Shown: piece by piece, positions 1 to 8,809 of the stretch | How the letters are laid out: every line of letters starts with the position of its first letter | Numbering within the stretch: the stretch's first letter is position 1 | DNA from: Propionicicella superfundia DSM 22317 | Lineage (GTDB): Bacteria; Actinomycetota; Actinomycetes; Propionibacteriales; Propionibacteriaceae | Length of the DNA: 64,000 nt | NCBI RefSeq assembly: GCF_000423465.1 | Contig: NZ_KE384023.1 | Coordinates: forward strand, 55,124 to 119,123 | Direction of reading: 5' to 3' | Notes under the pieces: generated by a model | What the model was told of the DNA's origin: nothing | The model's input: the letters and a program-made list of their open reading frames with translations, nothing else | Database searches by the model: none | Position numbers and translations under genes: made by a program

Positions 1-43
1 AACGATCGAGCGGCGGGGCCTGGTCACGCAGGGACGGGACGGT

Positions 44-150
44 GGTTGTGTGGTCTGGGGGGCGGTGCCGTGAGCGTGGACGGGACTGGCCCCCGCCGAG
101 CTTGCGAGGCGGGTGGTTGCGAACGGCACCGCCCCCCAGACCACACAACC
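44..150. repeat. Palindromic repeat, family A copy 1
   Basis: A perfect inverted repeat with 28-base arms (44-71 and 123-150). The arms carry the core GTGGTCTGGGGGGCGGTGCC and its complement. The spacer of about 50 bases contains the block CCCCCGCCGAGCTTGCGAGG, which recurs in the other family A copies at 2.5 and 33.2 kb. It lies downstream of the peptidase gene that ends at 285. Bases 151-284 hold short CACGCAGCAGCCCGGA-type repeats and no gene. The element is REP/BIME-like in form; its function is unknown. Confidence 0.85.
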
Positions 151-284
151 GAGCCCAGCGCACCACAGCCCCGGACCACGCAGCAGCCCGGAGCACGCAG
201 CAGCCCGATCTTGAGCGAGATCCCGATCGCGAACGGACCACGCAGCAGCCCGGACCACGCAGTAGCCCGGACCACGCAGCAGTG

Positions 285-2423
285 TCAGGACAAGCCGAGC
301 ACATCCAGCAGCCAGGACAGCTCGTAGGCTCGTTCGCGCCACGCGTTGTACCGGCCGCTCACTCCGCCGTGCCCGGCGGCCATCTCGCACTTCAGCAGGG
401 CGTCGGCGCCGGCGTCGCGCAGCCGCGCCACCCACTTCGCCGGCTCGACGTACAGCACCCGGGTGTCGTGCAGCGACGTCACCGCGAGGATGCGCGGATA
501 GGCGAGACCGTCGCGGACGTTCTCATACGGCGCGTACGACTTCATGTACGCGTAGGCGGCCGGGTCGTGCAGAGGGTCACCCCACTCGTCCCACTCGATC
601 ACGGTGAGCGGCAACGTCGGATCGAGAATGGACGTGAGCGGGTCGACGAACGGCACGGCGGCCAGGACGCCGGCGAACAGCTCCGGCGCGAGGTTGGCGA
701 CCGCGCCCATCAGCAGGCCGCCCGCGCTGCCGCCCTCGGCGACGAGCCGGTCGGGCGTCGTGACTCGCTGAGCGACGAGGTGGCGGGCGACGTCGACGAA
801 GTCGGTGAACGAGTTCCGCTTGTGGTCGAGCTTGCCGTCCTCGTACCATTCACGGCCCATCTCGCCCCCGCCGCGGACGTGCGCGACAGCGAACACGACT
901 CCACGGTCGAGTTCGCTGAGCCGGGCGATCGAGAACGACGGGTCGGTGGATGCCTCATAGGCGCCGTACCCGTACAGGTGGACGGGTCGGGGTGCGTCGC
1001 CGGGATCGCCGAAGGATCGTTTCCAGACCAGCGACACCGGGATCTGCGTCCCGTCGGCAGCGGCCGCCCACAGGCGTCGTTCCCCGTAGTCGGCCGGGTC
1101 GTACCCCCCGAGGACCGGTTGCTGCTTGCGCAGCAGCAGCGCCCCGGTGCCGACCTCGTAGTCGTAGACGGTGCCGGGCGTGACGAACGAGCCGTACCCG
1201 AGCCGCAGCAGCGGAGGCGCCCACTCGGGATTGTCGCCGAGGCCAACGGTGTACAGGGGATCGGCGAACGGGATCTCATAGACGGAGCCACTCGCGTAGG
1301 TGAGGATGCCGACGCGGGTGAGGCCGTCCCGCCGGTACTCGAGGGCGCCGCCGTCGCGGAACGTGGTCAGCCCGAGCAGTCGCACCCCGGGCACGTGCGG
1401 CACCACGACCTGAGGGGGGTCCTGCGGCGCCGCAGTCGGGACGCGCACCAGTTCGAAGTCGCGGGCACCGTCGTTGTGGAGCACGAACAGGGTGTCGGCT
1501 CCATCCACCTCCGCGTGCGAGAGGCTGTACTCGACTCCGTCGCGGCGCGGCCACACGACACGAGGGGCGCCGCGCAGGTCGGCGGCGTCGACGAGCCATT
1601 CCTCGGAGGTGACGGACGATCCCACCTCGATGACCAGGTACCGCTCGCTGCGGGTGAAGGACGCTCCCACCCAGAACCGCTCGTCGGACTCGTGGAAGAG
1701 CCGGGTGTCGGCGTCCGGCGAGGTGCCGAGCTCGTGCAGCCACACCGTGTCGGGCCGCCAGGCCTCGTCGACGGTCGTGTACACGACGAACCGTCCGTCG
1801 GGGGACAGCGTCGCGCCGGCGAACGTCCCGGGGATCTCGTCGGGCAGCGTCGTCCCGGTCGCCAGGTCGCGGATGCGGACGGTGTACCGCTCGTCGCCCA
1901 CCGTGTCGGCCGCGTACAGCATCCGGGTGCCGTCGGGCGTCACGTCGAAGGAGCCGAGGGCGAAGAAGTCGTGCCCGTCGGCCTCGGCATTCGCGTCGAG
2001 CAGCACCACCTCTCCCGGCACGGCGACATCGGGGTCGAGGACGGGCGGCGTCCAGTCGGTGGGCGAGGCCAGCGGCGATCGGCACTGGATCGGGTATTGG
2101 GAGCCCTCGACCGTGCGGCCGTAGTACCACCAGCCGCCGTGCCGTGTGGGAACGGACAGGTCCGTCTCGAGGGTGCGGTCCTTGATCTCGGCGAAGAGGC
2201 GTTCGCGCAGTCCGGCGAGATGGGACGTCCGGGCGGCCGTGTACGCGTTCTCGGCCTCCAGATGGGCGAGGACGGCCGGGTCGTCGGCGTCCCGCAACCA
2301 TTCGTAGGGGTCGACGAACGCGTCGCCGTGATGTCTGCGGACGACGTGGCGTCGCTCGGGCCGCGGTGGCTGTGGCACGGCTTCGCCGCCGGCCGGGGGC
2401 TCCGGCGTTGTCTCGGTGGTCAC
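285..2423 (-). CDS. ptrB: Oligopeptidase B-like serine peptidase (S9 family)
   Basis: A cytoplasmic serine peptidase of the prolyl-oligopeptidase family, closest in motifs to oligopeptidase B, which cleaves short peptides after basic residues. The 712-residue product has the usual family length. The N terminus carries the family motif DPYEWLRD. A beta-propeller fills the first 400 or so residues, and an alpha/beta-hydrolase domain follows. The GYGAYE motif favours oligopeptidase B over prolyl oligopeptidase. The catalytic triad is visible: Ser in GGSAGG (near residue 563), Asp in SLHDTRV, His in AAGHGG close to the C terminus. There is no signal peptide. The frame stays open upstream, but only through repeat DNA, so the GTG at 2423 is chosen because family homology begins about 35 residues later. 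It stands alone, flanked on both sides by family A repeats. Confidence 0.9.
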   Translation of the reverse strand: MTTETTPEPPAGGEAVPQPPRPERRHVVRRHHGDAFVDPYEWLRDADDPAVLAHLEAENAYTAARTSHLAGLRERLFAEIKDRTLETDLSVPTRHGGWWYYGRTVEGSQYPIQCRSPLASPTDWTPPVLDPDVAVPGEVVLLDANAEADGHDFFALGSFDVTPDGTRMLYAADTVGDERYTVRIRDLATGTTLPDEIPGTFAGATLSPDGRFVVYTTVDEAWRPDTVWLHELGTSPDADTRLFHESDERFWVGASFTRSERYLVIEVGSSVTSEEWLVDAADLRGAPRVVWPRRDGVEYSLSHAEVDGADTLFVLHNDGARDFELVRVPTAAPQDPPQVVVPHVPGVRLLGLTTFRDGGALEYRRDGLTRVGILTYASGSVYEIPFADPLYTVGLGDNPEWAPPLLRLGYGSFVTPGTVYDYEVGTGALLLRKQQPVLGGYDPADYGERRLWAAAADGTQIPVSLVWKRSFGDPGDAPRPVHLYGYGAYEASTDPSFSIARLSELDRGVVFAVAHVRGGGEMGREWYEDGKLDHKRNSFTDFVDVARHLVAQRVTTPDRLVAEGGSAGGLLMGAVANLAPELFAGVLAAVPFVDPLTSILDPTLPLTVIEWDEWGDPLHDPAAYAYMKSYAPYENVRDGLAYPRILAVTSLHDTRVLYVEPAKWVARLRDAGADALLKCEMAAGHGGVSGRYNAWRERAYELSWLLDVLGLS

Positions 2424-2533
2424 TCCGCCACCGTAGCCGTCCGTGTGCCACCCGGGCCCGTCTCGCACCCGTCGCGCGCGGATCCGGCGGTCTGTGCCTG
2501 CTGCGTGGTCGGGTCCTCTGGTGCGCTGGGTTC

Positions 2534-2796
2534 GGTTCTGTGGTCCGGGGGCGGTGCCGTTCGCAACCACCCGCCTCGCAAGCTCGGCGGGGGCCAGTCC
2601 CGTCCACACTCACGGCACCGCCCCCCGGACCACAGAACCCACCGTCCCGTTCCTGCGTCGCAAGCTCGGCGGGGGCCAGTCCCGTCCACGCTCACGGCAC
2701 CGCCCCCCGGACCACAGAACCCACCGTCCCGTTCCTGCGTCGCAGGCTCGACGGGGGCCAGTCCACGCTCACGGCGCCGCCCCCCGGACCACAGGA
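2534..2796. repeat. Palindromic repeat family A copy 2, with two tandem half-units
   Basis: A full palindrome (arms 2534-2560 and 2612-2639, one base of length difference in the G/C run) is followed by two further half-units, each ending in GGCACCGCCCCCCGGACCAC or a close variant. The spacing is about 84 bases, so the block is tandem as well as palindromic. It fills most of the gap between the peptidase gene start (2423) and the HTH gene end (2941). Bases 2797-2940 show no gene or recognisable element. Confidence 0.85.
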
Positions 2797-2940
2797 GACA
2801 GCGCGCCGTCGCTGTGGGCGGCTGTCGCGGCTCGCGTTGTTGTCTTCCTGGTCAGGGGGTGCAGCGCGCCGCCCCTGCGTGGTCGGGCCCTCGCGGGTGC
2901 CGGTGGATCTGGCCCCGGTCCGGGTTCGGTCCGCGTCCCC

Positions 2941-3168
2941 TCAGCCCGGGCGCACCTCCAGAAGGTCGCCGACGGTGCAGCCGAGGGCATCGCAGATGGC
3001 GGACAGGGTCGAGAAGCGGATGGCGCGGGCCCGGTCGTTCTTCAACACGGAGAGGTTGACGACGCTGATACCGACGAGGGTCGACAGCCGGGTGAGGGAC
3101 ATGCCGCGGGCGGCGAGCAGTTCGCCCAGGCGGCAGTGGACCCGGTCCCCGTCCTCCTCGGGCGGCAT
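2941..3168 (-). CDS. Small Xre/Cro-type HTH regulator (YozG-like)
   Basis: A 75-residue protein that is essentially one helix-turn-helix domain: LGELLAARGMSLTRLSTLVG, then a recognition-helix region and DALGCTVGDLL near the C terminus, which is the Cro/CI-like DNA-binding fold. Its start codon overlaps the stop of the upstream DUF2975 membrane-protein gene by one base, so the two are translationally coupled. DUF2975 proteins are commonly paired with this type of small regulator. The target and signal are unknown; autoregulation of the pair is an inference. The frame can be extended upstream, but that part lies inside the membrane-protein gene and has no homology. Confidence 0.85.
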   Translation of the reverse strand: MPPEEDGDRVHCRLGELLAARGMSLTRLSTLVGISVVNLSVLKNDRARAIRFSTLSAICDALGCTVGDLLEVRPG

Positions 3169-3923
3169 CAGACGAGCCCCCGGGTGTCGTCGCGGAGCCG
3201 TTCGCCGGCGCGGAACGCCGTGGCGATCAGCGCGAGGCCGAGCCCGCCCAGGAGCGGCCACCAGGGCACGGTGAGCGTGAAGGACTGCATCGGCTCGGGC
3301 CATCCGTACTGTGCGAGCGCCGTGGTCTCGGTGATGGGATGCGAGGCGCTCGCTCCCCAGCCGGCGACGTCCAGGGCCTCGCGGCCTGCCCGCCAAGAGC
3401 CCAGGTCGCCGAGGACGGAGCCGGCGACTCCGCCTGCCGTGACGACGATCGCGGCGACGGAGTGGGCCTTCGACCCCGCGCGGAACGGGTCGTCGGCCTG
3501 GACGGAGCGGGCGAGTTTGAGCGCCAGGAGGCTGACCGCGATGATGGCCCCGGCCTCCGCGAGTCGGCTGAGGGCGAGGAGGATCCGGGTGGTCCACGAG
3601 AGGCCGGTGAGGCTGAGCGTCGCCCGGTCGATGCCCCCGCCGAGGATGGTCGCGCTCGCGGGTGCGAGCTCGATTCCGTCCGCGATGTGCGGGGTGAACG
3701 GCTCGAGCGGGACGGACACGGTCGTCGAGTCGCCCGCCAGGGATGCCAGGACCGGCAGGAGCATCCCCAGCGCTGCGATGGCGATGCCCACCACGGCGGC
3801 GACCTTCACCAGGCCCGGGATCCGGTGGGCGGGCGGCGTGGCACGGACGATGAGGACGACGATCAGGACAGGTGTCGCGACGACGGCGAAGACGAGGATG
3901 ATGCTGAGAGGGTGGACGGACAC
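3168..3923 (-). CDS. DUF2975 family membrane protein
   Basis: A 251-residue integral membrane protein with four apparent transmembrane segments: residues 8-28, about 38-65, about 120-140 plus a following segment, and a C-terminal one near 220-240. It carries the DUF2975-type motif DDPFRAGSKAHS after the third segment. It starts at GTG 3923, with AAGGAGG seven bases upstream. It forms a coupled two-gene unit with the HTH gene directly downstream. The biochemical function of DUF2975 proteins is not known. The pairing with a small Xre-type regulator suggests a signalling or self-regulating membrane module, which is an inference from gene order. Confidence 0.82.
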   Translation of the reverse strand: MSVHPLSIILVFAVVATPVLIVVLIVRATPPAHRIPGLVKVAAVVGIAIAALGMLLPVLASLAGDSTTVSVPLEPFTPHIADGIELAPASATILGGGIDRATLSLTGLSWTTRILLALSRLAEAGAIIAVSLLALKLARSVQADDPFRAGSKAHSVAAIVVTAGGVAGSVLGDLGSWRAGREALDVAGWGASASHPITETTALAQYGWPEPMQSFTLTVPWWPLLGGLGLALIATAFRAGERLRDDTRGLV

Positions 3924-3987
3924 GGTGCCTCCTTATCGATGATCGATATGGTATCGACCGGGAGGTTCACGTGCGTGGCCGGCCTGC

Positions 3988-4458
3988 TCAGGAGTCCGCG
4001 GCGGCCGCGACGAGGGGGAGCAGCTTGTTGTGGAAATGGGTGCGCAGGACGATCTGTGTGCGTGTCCGCGTCACGGCGCCCGACTCCATGATGAGGTCGA
4101 ACACGCGCTGCAGATCGTCGTTGGAGCGGGCGACGATGCGCAGCAGGATGTCGCTGTCGCCCGAGGTCGTGTACATGTCCAGCACCTCGGGAATGTCGCC
4201 CAGCGCGCGCTGCGCCGTCCGGTATCCGACCGCCTGGTCGATCTCGGCGTGGCAGATCGCGGTCACCGGGTACCCGAGGGCGGCCGGATCGACGACGGGG
4301 GCGATCGCCCGGACCACGCCCGACGCGTGCAGTTTTGCGAGTCGTGCCTGCACGGTGGGACGCGCGACGCCGAGGCGGCGGGACGCCTCCAGCACGCTGA
4401 TGCCGGGCTGATCGGTGAACAGCCGGACGATGCGGGCGTCCAGCGTGTCGATGGCCAT
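3988..4458 (-). CDS. Lrp/AsnC family transcriptional regulator
   Basis: A 156-residue feast/famine regulator. The N-terminal winged HTH runs from residue 1 to 55 (LDARIVRLF, then EASRRLGVARPTVQARLAKL). The C-terminal ligand-binding RAM domain follows, with the family pattern VLDMYTTSGDSDILLRIVA near residue 95. It is transcribed divergently from the aminotransferase/ThDP operon that starts at 4653, so it is the probable regulator of those genes and of itself. The start at ATG 4458 has an AGGAAGGAC ribosome site. The likely effector is an amino acid or related 2-keto acid, judged from the family and neighbours and not from the sequence itself. Confidence 0.9.
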   Translation of the reverse strand: MAIDTLDARIVRLFTDQPGISVLEASRRLGVARPTVQARLAKLHASGVVRAIAPVVDPAALGYPVTAICHAEIDQAVGYRTAQRALGDIPEVLDMYTTSGDSDILLRIVARSNDDLQRVFDLIMESGAVTRTRTQIVLRTHFHNKLLPLVAAAADS

Positions 4459-4484
4459 GGTCCTGTCCTTCCTGTGGACGTCCT

Positions 4485-4560
4485 CCCTGAGAACCTTACA
4501 AACTGTCAGATCGATTCCGTGTGTCGAGTGACAATAACTGCATCCTGTCCGGCATCAAGT
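4485..4560. promoter_or_regulatory. Probable divergent promoter/operator between lrp-like gene and aminotransferase operon
   Basis: An AT-richer patch inside a GC-rich gap between divergent genes. It contains CTGTCA and a matching TGACAATAAC about 25 bases further on, an imperfect inverted pair of the kind Lrp proteins bind. Exact promoter elements cannot be assigned with confidence. Confidence 0.35.
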
Positions 4561-4652
4561 GCCTCAGTTGCCGGACGCTCCGGGCAGGCATAGCGTCCGG
4601 AGTGGTCGCCGGTGCGGAGGGGCCGCGCGCGACCGTGGAAGGACGGGTACCC

Positions 4653-5717
4653 ATGACCGGACGCCGAGACGTGGTCGCGTCGCTCCCCTTGTACAAGCAG
4701 GGTGCGATGCCCACGAGTGCCGACGTCGTCAAACTGTCGTCGAACGAGAACCCGTACCCCCCGCTGCCGTCGGTCGTCTCCGCGCTCACCGGCGCGCTCG
4801 GCGCGATCAACCTGTACCCCGACATGGGAGCTGTCCGGCTCCGCTCCGCCCTCGCGCAGCGCTACGGAGTCGCCCCCGGCAACATCGCCGTCGGCGCGGG
4901 GTCGGTCGAGGTGGCCCAGCAGATCGTGCACGCCGTCGCCGGACCGGGTGACGAGGTCGTGTTCGCCTGGCGCTCCTTCGAGGCGTACCCGATCATCACG
5001 CTCATCGCCGGGGCGACCCCCGTCGCGGTGCCGCTGACCGCTGGCGACCGGCACGACCTCGACGCGATGGCGGCGGCGATCACGCCGGCGACGAAGCTCG
5101 TCTTCGTGTGCACCCCCAACAACCCGACCGGAACGGCGCCGAGCGCGGCCGAGGTCGAGGCCTTCCTGACCCGCGTCCCCGCTGACGTCCTGGTGGTGAT
5201 CGACGAGGCGTACGTCCACTTCAACCGGCGTCCCGACGCCGTCTCGGGCATGGACCTGTTCCGCGCTCACGACAACGTCATCGTCCTCCACACCTTCTCC
5301 AAGGCGTACGGCCTGGCCGGGCTGCGCGTCGGGTACGCGGTCGCGCCGGAGCCGATCGCCGACGACCTGCGCCGGGTGTCGGTGCCGTTCGCCGTCACCG
5401 ATCTGGCGCAGACGGCCGCGCTGGCCTCGCTGGACGCCGACCGGGAGCTGTCCGCGCGGGTCGACCGCATCGTCGCCGAACGCGACCGCGTCACGGCCGG
5501 GCTCGCCGCGAGCGGGTGGCCGGTGGGGGAATCGCAGGCCAACTTCGTGTGGCTGCGGGCCGGTGACGACACGGCCCGCGTCGACGCGGCGCTCCGTGAC
5601 GCGGGCGTCCTCGTCCGTGCCTGGGACGGGGAGGGGCTGCGGATCACGATCGGGACGCCCGAGGCCGACGACCGCGTGCTGTCGGTGCTGGCGGGGATCC
5701 GTGAGGTGATCGGATGA
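4653..5717 (+). CDS. HisC-like PLP aminotransferase
   Basis: A class I/II pyridoxal-phosphate aminotransferase of 354 residues, most like histidinol-phosphate aminotransferase. Visible motifs are KLSSNENPYPP (N-terminal substrate loop), CTPNNPTG, VIDEAYVHF (PLP aspartate region) and HTFSKAYGLAGLRVGY with the Schiff-base lysine near residue 216. ATG 4653 is chosen because GGAAGGACGG lies just upstream and homology starts there. The gene ends with a four-base overlap (ATGA) with the thiamine-diphosphate enzyme, so the two are co-translated. With no other histidine genes nearby and an Lrp regulator divergent, it more likely acts on another amino acid (for example an aromatic or branched-chain one) than in histidine synthesis. 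That is inferred from context. Confidence 0.85.
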   Translation: MTGRRDVVASLPLYKQGAMPTSADVVKLSSNENPYPPLPSVVSALTGALGAINLYPDMGAVRLRSALAQRYGVAPGNIAVGAGSVEVAQQIVHAVAGPGDEVVFAWRSFEAYPIITLIAGATPVAVPLTAGDRHDLDAMAAAITPATKLVFVCTPNNPTGTAPSAAEVEAFLTRVPADVLVVIDEAYVHFNRRPDAVSGMDLFRAHDNVIVLHTFSKAYGLAGLRVGYAVAPEPIADDLRRVSVPFAVTDLAQTAALASLDADRELSARVDRIVAERDRVTAGLAASGWPVGESQANFVWLRAGDDTARVDAALRDAGVLVRAWDGEGLRITIGTPEADDRVLSVLAGIREVIG

Positions 5718-7450
5718 CGCCCCGGGTTCGCGACACGGCCGAGCAGGACGGGCTCGCCGGCGCGAGCGCGTCCGTGCTGGGCGGCGAGGCCGAGCCGCCC
5801 GGCCTGCGGCGTCCGGCTCCGGCGCGGGTCCGTACCACGGGCGAGGCGCTCGTGGACGGTCTCGTCGCCCACGACGTCGACACGGTGTTCGGCATTCCCG
5901 GCGTCCAGACCTACCCGCTGTTCGACGCGCTCGCCACGTCCGGGCTGCGCCTGTTCACGCCGCGTCACGAGCAGACCGCCGCGTACATGGCGTTCGGCTA
6001 TGCGCAGTCCACGGGCCGCACGGGCGTGTTCAGCGTCGTTCCCGGCCCGGGGGTGCTCAACGCGTCGGCCGCGCTGCTCACCGCTCTCGGCACGTCGACG
6101 CCGCTCGTCGGGCTCACCGGGGAGATCCCCAGTGACTACGTCGGACGCGGCCTCGGCCACCTCCACGAGATGGCCGACCAGCTCGGGACGGCCCGCGGCT
6201 TCACCAAGTGGACCGGCGCCGTCGACCATCCCGCGGCTGCGCCCGGCGTGATCGCCGACGCGTTCCACGCCGCCCGGTCGGGACGTCCCGGGCCCGTCCT
6301 CGTCGCGTCTCCGTGGGACGTCCTCGCACAGCGGGCCTCGGTGCCGCCCTGCGCTGTGCGCGCGGTCACGTCGCCACTGCCCGATGCCGCAGCCCTCGAC
6401 GCGGCGGCGGCCGCCCTGGCCGGGGCCCGCAACCCGATGATCATGGTCGGGGGTGGCGCCCGGCACGCCGCTGACGGGATCCGGCGCCTCGCCGCGCGGC
6501 TGCAGGCGCCCGTCGTCGCGCACCGGGGCGGGCGCGGCGTCGCCGACAACGACGACCCGCTCGGCTTCACGTCCGCGGAGGGGTTCGAGCGGTGGGCCGA
6601 TACCGACGTCCTGCTGGCGATCGGCTCCCGGCAGGAGCTCGTCTGGTTCCGCTGGCCCGACCGGCCCGACGGGCTCACCGTGATCAACATCGACATCGAT
6701 CCCGTGCAGCACGTTCGCCTCCGGCCGCAGATCGCGGTCACCGCCGACGCGCTCGTCGCGGTCGAGGCGCTGGAGCGGCTGCTCGGGGGCACTGGTCCTC
6801 GCGCGTCAAGGACCGCGGAGTTCGCGGCGGTCCGCGACGCCGTGGCGGCCCGGGCGGCCGGGCTGCAGCCCCACCTGGGTCACCTCGCCGCGATCCGCGA
6901 CGTCCTGCCGCGGGAGGGGTACTTCGTCGAGGAGATCTGCCAGATCGGTTTCGCCTCGACCTTCGGCTTCCCGGTGCACGACCCGCGCCACTTCGTCACG
7001 GCGGGACAGCAGGGGACGCTGGGCTTCGGCTATCCGACGGCGCTGGGCGTCAAGGCCGCGCACCCCGGCGTGCCGGTCGTGTCCGTCAACGGCGACGGCG
7101 GCTTCGGGTTCGGGCTGGCCGAGCTGGCCACCGCCGTCCAGTACGGGCTCGGCGTCGTCGCGATCGTGTTCGACAACGGCGCCTACGGGAACGTGATGGC
7201 CGACCAGGTGCGTATCTACGGACGTCCGTCGGGCAGCACGCTGCACAATCCCGACTGGGTGGCGCTGGCGGCGTCCTTCGGTGCTCGCGGGTATCGCGCC
7301 GGGGATCCCGAGGGCCTGCGGAGGGCGCTTGCCGAGGCGATCGAGCGGGACGAGCCGGCCGTCATCGCGGTGTCCATGCCGTTGGACGTCGATGCGTCCC
7401 CCTGGCCGTTCCTCATGCCCGCGTCCCGGCGCAGCGGCGAGCGCGGCTGA
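5714..7450 (+). CDS. Thiamine-diphosphate-dependent enzyme, acetolactate-synthase-like
   Basis: A 578-residue ThDP enzyme with the three-domain layout of the acetolactate synthase/2-keto acid decarboxylase superfamily. The pyrimidine-binding domain (about 40-205) carries the cofactor-activating glutamate E86 in PRHEQTAAY. A central NAD/FAD-fold domain follows. The pyrophosphate-binding domain has the GDG...N motif (NGDGGFGFG to FDNGAYGN, about 458-490). The first 38 residues are a poorly conserved extension. The start overlaps the aminotransferase stop (ATGA). No regulatory small subunit (IlvN) is nearby, so a true biosynthetic acetolactate synthase is unlikely. A 2-keto acid decarboxylase or carboligase that uses the aminotransferase product is plausible but unproven. 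It converges on the efflux gene, ending 27 bases away. Confidence 0.82.
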   Translation: MTPRVRDTAEQDGLAGASASVLGGEAEPPGLRRPAPARVRTTGEALVDGLVAHDVDTVFGIPGVQTYPLFDALATSGLRLFTPRHEQTAAYMAFGYAQSTGRTGVFSVVPGPGVLNASAALLTALGTSTPLVGLTGEIPSDYVGRGLGHLHEMADQLGTARGFTKWTGAVDHPAAAPGVIADAFHAARSGRPGPVLVASPWDVLAQRASVPPCAVRAVTSPLPDAAALDAAAAALAGARNPMIMVGGGARHAADGIRRLAARLQAPVVAHRGGRGVADNDDPLGFTSAEGFERWADTDVLLAIGSRQELVWFRWPDRPDGLTVINIDIDPVQHVRLRPQIAVTADALVAVEALERLLGGTGPRASRTAEFAAVRDAVAARAAGLQPHLGHLAAIRDVLPREGYFVEEICQIGFASTFGFPVHDPRHFVTAGQQGTLGFGYPTALGVKAAHPGVPVVSVNGDGGFGFGLAELATAVQYGLGVVAIVFDNGAYGNVMADQVRIYGRPSGSTLHNPDWVALAASFGARGYRAGDPEGLRRALAEAIERDEPAVIAVSMPLDVDASPWPFLMPASRRSGERG

Positions 7451-7477
7451 CGGGGCGGGCCGTCCGGGCCGGCGGGG

Positions 7478-8737
7478 CTATGGCGCGTCGGGCCCGGCGA
7501 CGGAGGCGGGCGCGGACAGTCTGTGACCGGCCAGCAGGAATGCCGCATTCGCGACGAGCGAGGCGACGAGCATCGTCGCCGCGAGCGGGATGGCCGTCGT
7601 GCCGCCACCCAGTCCGACCAGGGGAGCGGCGCTGCCCGCGAGGACGAACTGGAGCAGGCCCAGCACGGCCGAGCCCATGCCTCCGGCGCCTTTCACCTCG
7701 TCGAGGGCGAGGGCCGTGGCGTTGCCGAAGACGAGGCCGAGCGCGCCGACGGCGAAGGGCAGGGGAACAGCCAGCCAGTACGCGGGTGCGCCGGTCACGA
7801 CCAGGACCGCCAGCACCGCGATGGCGACCAGGTTGATGAGCAGGCCGGTGCGGGCGAGGGCCACGGGGGAGTGGCGCCGGGTGAGTCGTGCGGAGAATCC
7901 TCCGACGACGGTGAGGGTGAGGGCATTGAGGCCGAACAGGAGCCCGTTCTCCACCTCGTCGAGCCCCATCATGGTCTGGTACAGGAATGGCGACGCGGAG
8001 ATGTAGGCCATCATCGTGGCGAACGCGAAGGCGAACGCGAGCGCGTTTCCGAGGAAGCGGCGTCGGAACAGGGCGCTTACCGGGACGGGTTGTCGGCGTG
8101 CGGTGGCGCGCACCGCCGGTGGCCGGGTCTCGCGGAGGACCAGCAGCGCGGCGGCGAGCGCGAGGACGCCGACCCCTGTCACGACCCACAGGATGCCGCG
8201 CCAGCCGATGCTGCCGGCCAGGACGCTCCCGAGCACCGGCGCGAGTACGGGCGCGATGCCGCCGACGAGCATGAGGAGGCTGAAGGCTCGCGCGGCAGCG
8301 CGTCCGTGGGCCATGTCGGACACCATGGCGCGGCCGACGACCATGCCCGCCGCCCCGCTGAGTCCCTGCACGAACCTGGCGGCGATGAGCAGGCCGATCG
8401 ACGGCGCCAGCGCGGCCAGCGCGCTGGCGGCGACGTAGACGATCGCCCCGGCGAGCAGCGGGCGGAGCCGGCCGATCCGGTCCGAGAGGGGTCCGAAGAG
8501 GAGCTGGCCGAGACCCGCGCCGATGAAGAAGCTCGTCAGAGAGAGTTGCACGCCGGTCGTGCTCGTCTGCAGTTCGGTCACCATCTCGGGGAAGGACGGC
8601 AGATACATGTCCGTCGCGAGCGGAGCCGCCGCCGACAACAGGGCCAGCGTCACCAGCAACGGGGCTGTGAGCCGATCGTGGCCCGGCGCGTCCGCGCCCG
8701 CCGTCGCCTCGGTCGGGACCGTCTCCGTCCGCGTCAT
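7478..8737 (-). CDS. Bcr/CflA-type multidrug efflux transporter (MFS)
   Basis: A 419-residue major facilitator protein with 12 predicted transmembrane helices. Family motifs include ATDMYLPSFPEM at the end of helix 1, GPLSDRIGR in the helix 2-3 loop, and RFVQGLSGAAGMVVGRAMVSD in helix 4-5. This is the DHA1 drug-proton antiporter group (bicyclomycin/chloramphenicol type). The start at ATG 8737 has GAAAGGTGG just upstream. Longer in-frame readings run through the MarR gene and repeats and are spurious. It is divergent from the MarR-type repressor at 8810, separated by 72 bases that hold a palindrome, which implies derepression by a toxic ligand. Confidence 0.9.
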   Translation of the reverse strand: MTRTETVPTEATAGADAPGHDRLTAPLLVTLALLSAAAPLATDMYLPSFPEMVTELQTSTTGVQLSLTSFFIGAGLGQLLFGPLSDRIGRLRPLLAGAIVYVAASALAALAPSIGLLIAARFVQGLSGAAGMVVGRAMVSDMAHGRAAARAFSLLMLVGGIAPVLAPVLGSVLAGSIGWRGILWVVTGVGVLALAAALLVLRETRPPAVRATARRQPVPVSALFRRRFLGNALAFAFAFATMMAYISASPFLYQTMMGLDEVENGLLFGLNALTLTVVGGFSARLTRRHSPVALARTGLLINLVAIAVLAVLVVTGAPAYWLAVPLPFAVGALGLVFGNATALALDEVKGAGGMGSAVLGLLQFVLAGSAAPLVGLGGGTTAIPLAATMLVASLVANAAFLLAGHRLSAPASVAGPDAP

Positions 8738-8767
8738 CTGCCACCTTTCGTCGCCGCACCGACTAGC

Positions 8768-8779
8768 TATGTTAACATA
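8768..8779. promoter_or_regulatory. Palindromic operator candidate TATGTTAACATA
   Basis: A perfect 12-base palindrome in an AT-rich island between the divergent MFS and MarR genes. MarR proteins bind short AT-rich palindromes in such positions, so this is the likely operator for both promoters. TAACATAATCATAT next to it could hold the -10 elements. Confidence 0.6.
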
Positions 8780-8809
8780 ATCATATTGGTTTCTGAGAGG
8801 TGTGTTCGG

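Noticed and set aside
42-3059. A 1005-codon open frame opposite the S9 peptidase
   Set aside because: It is the antisense shadow of the peptidase gene in high-GC DNA plus repeat sequence; no domain is recognisable and the opposite strand has the full catalytic triad.
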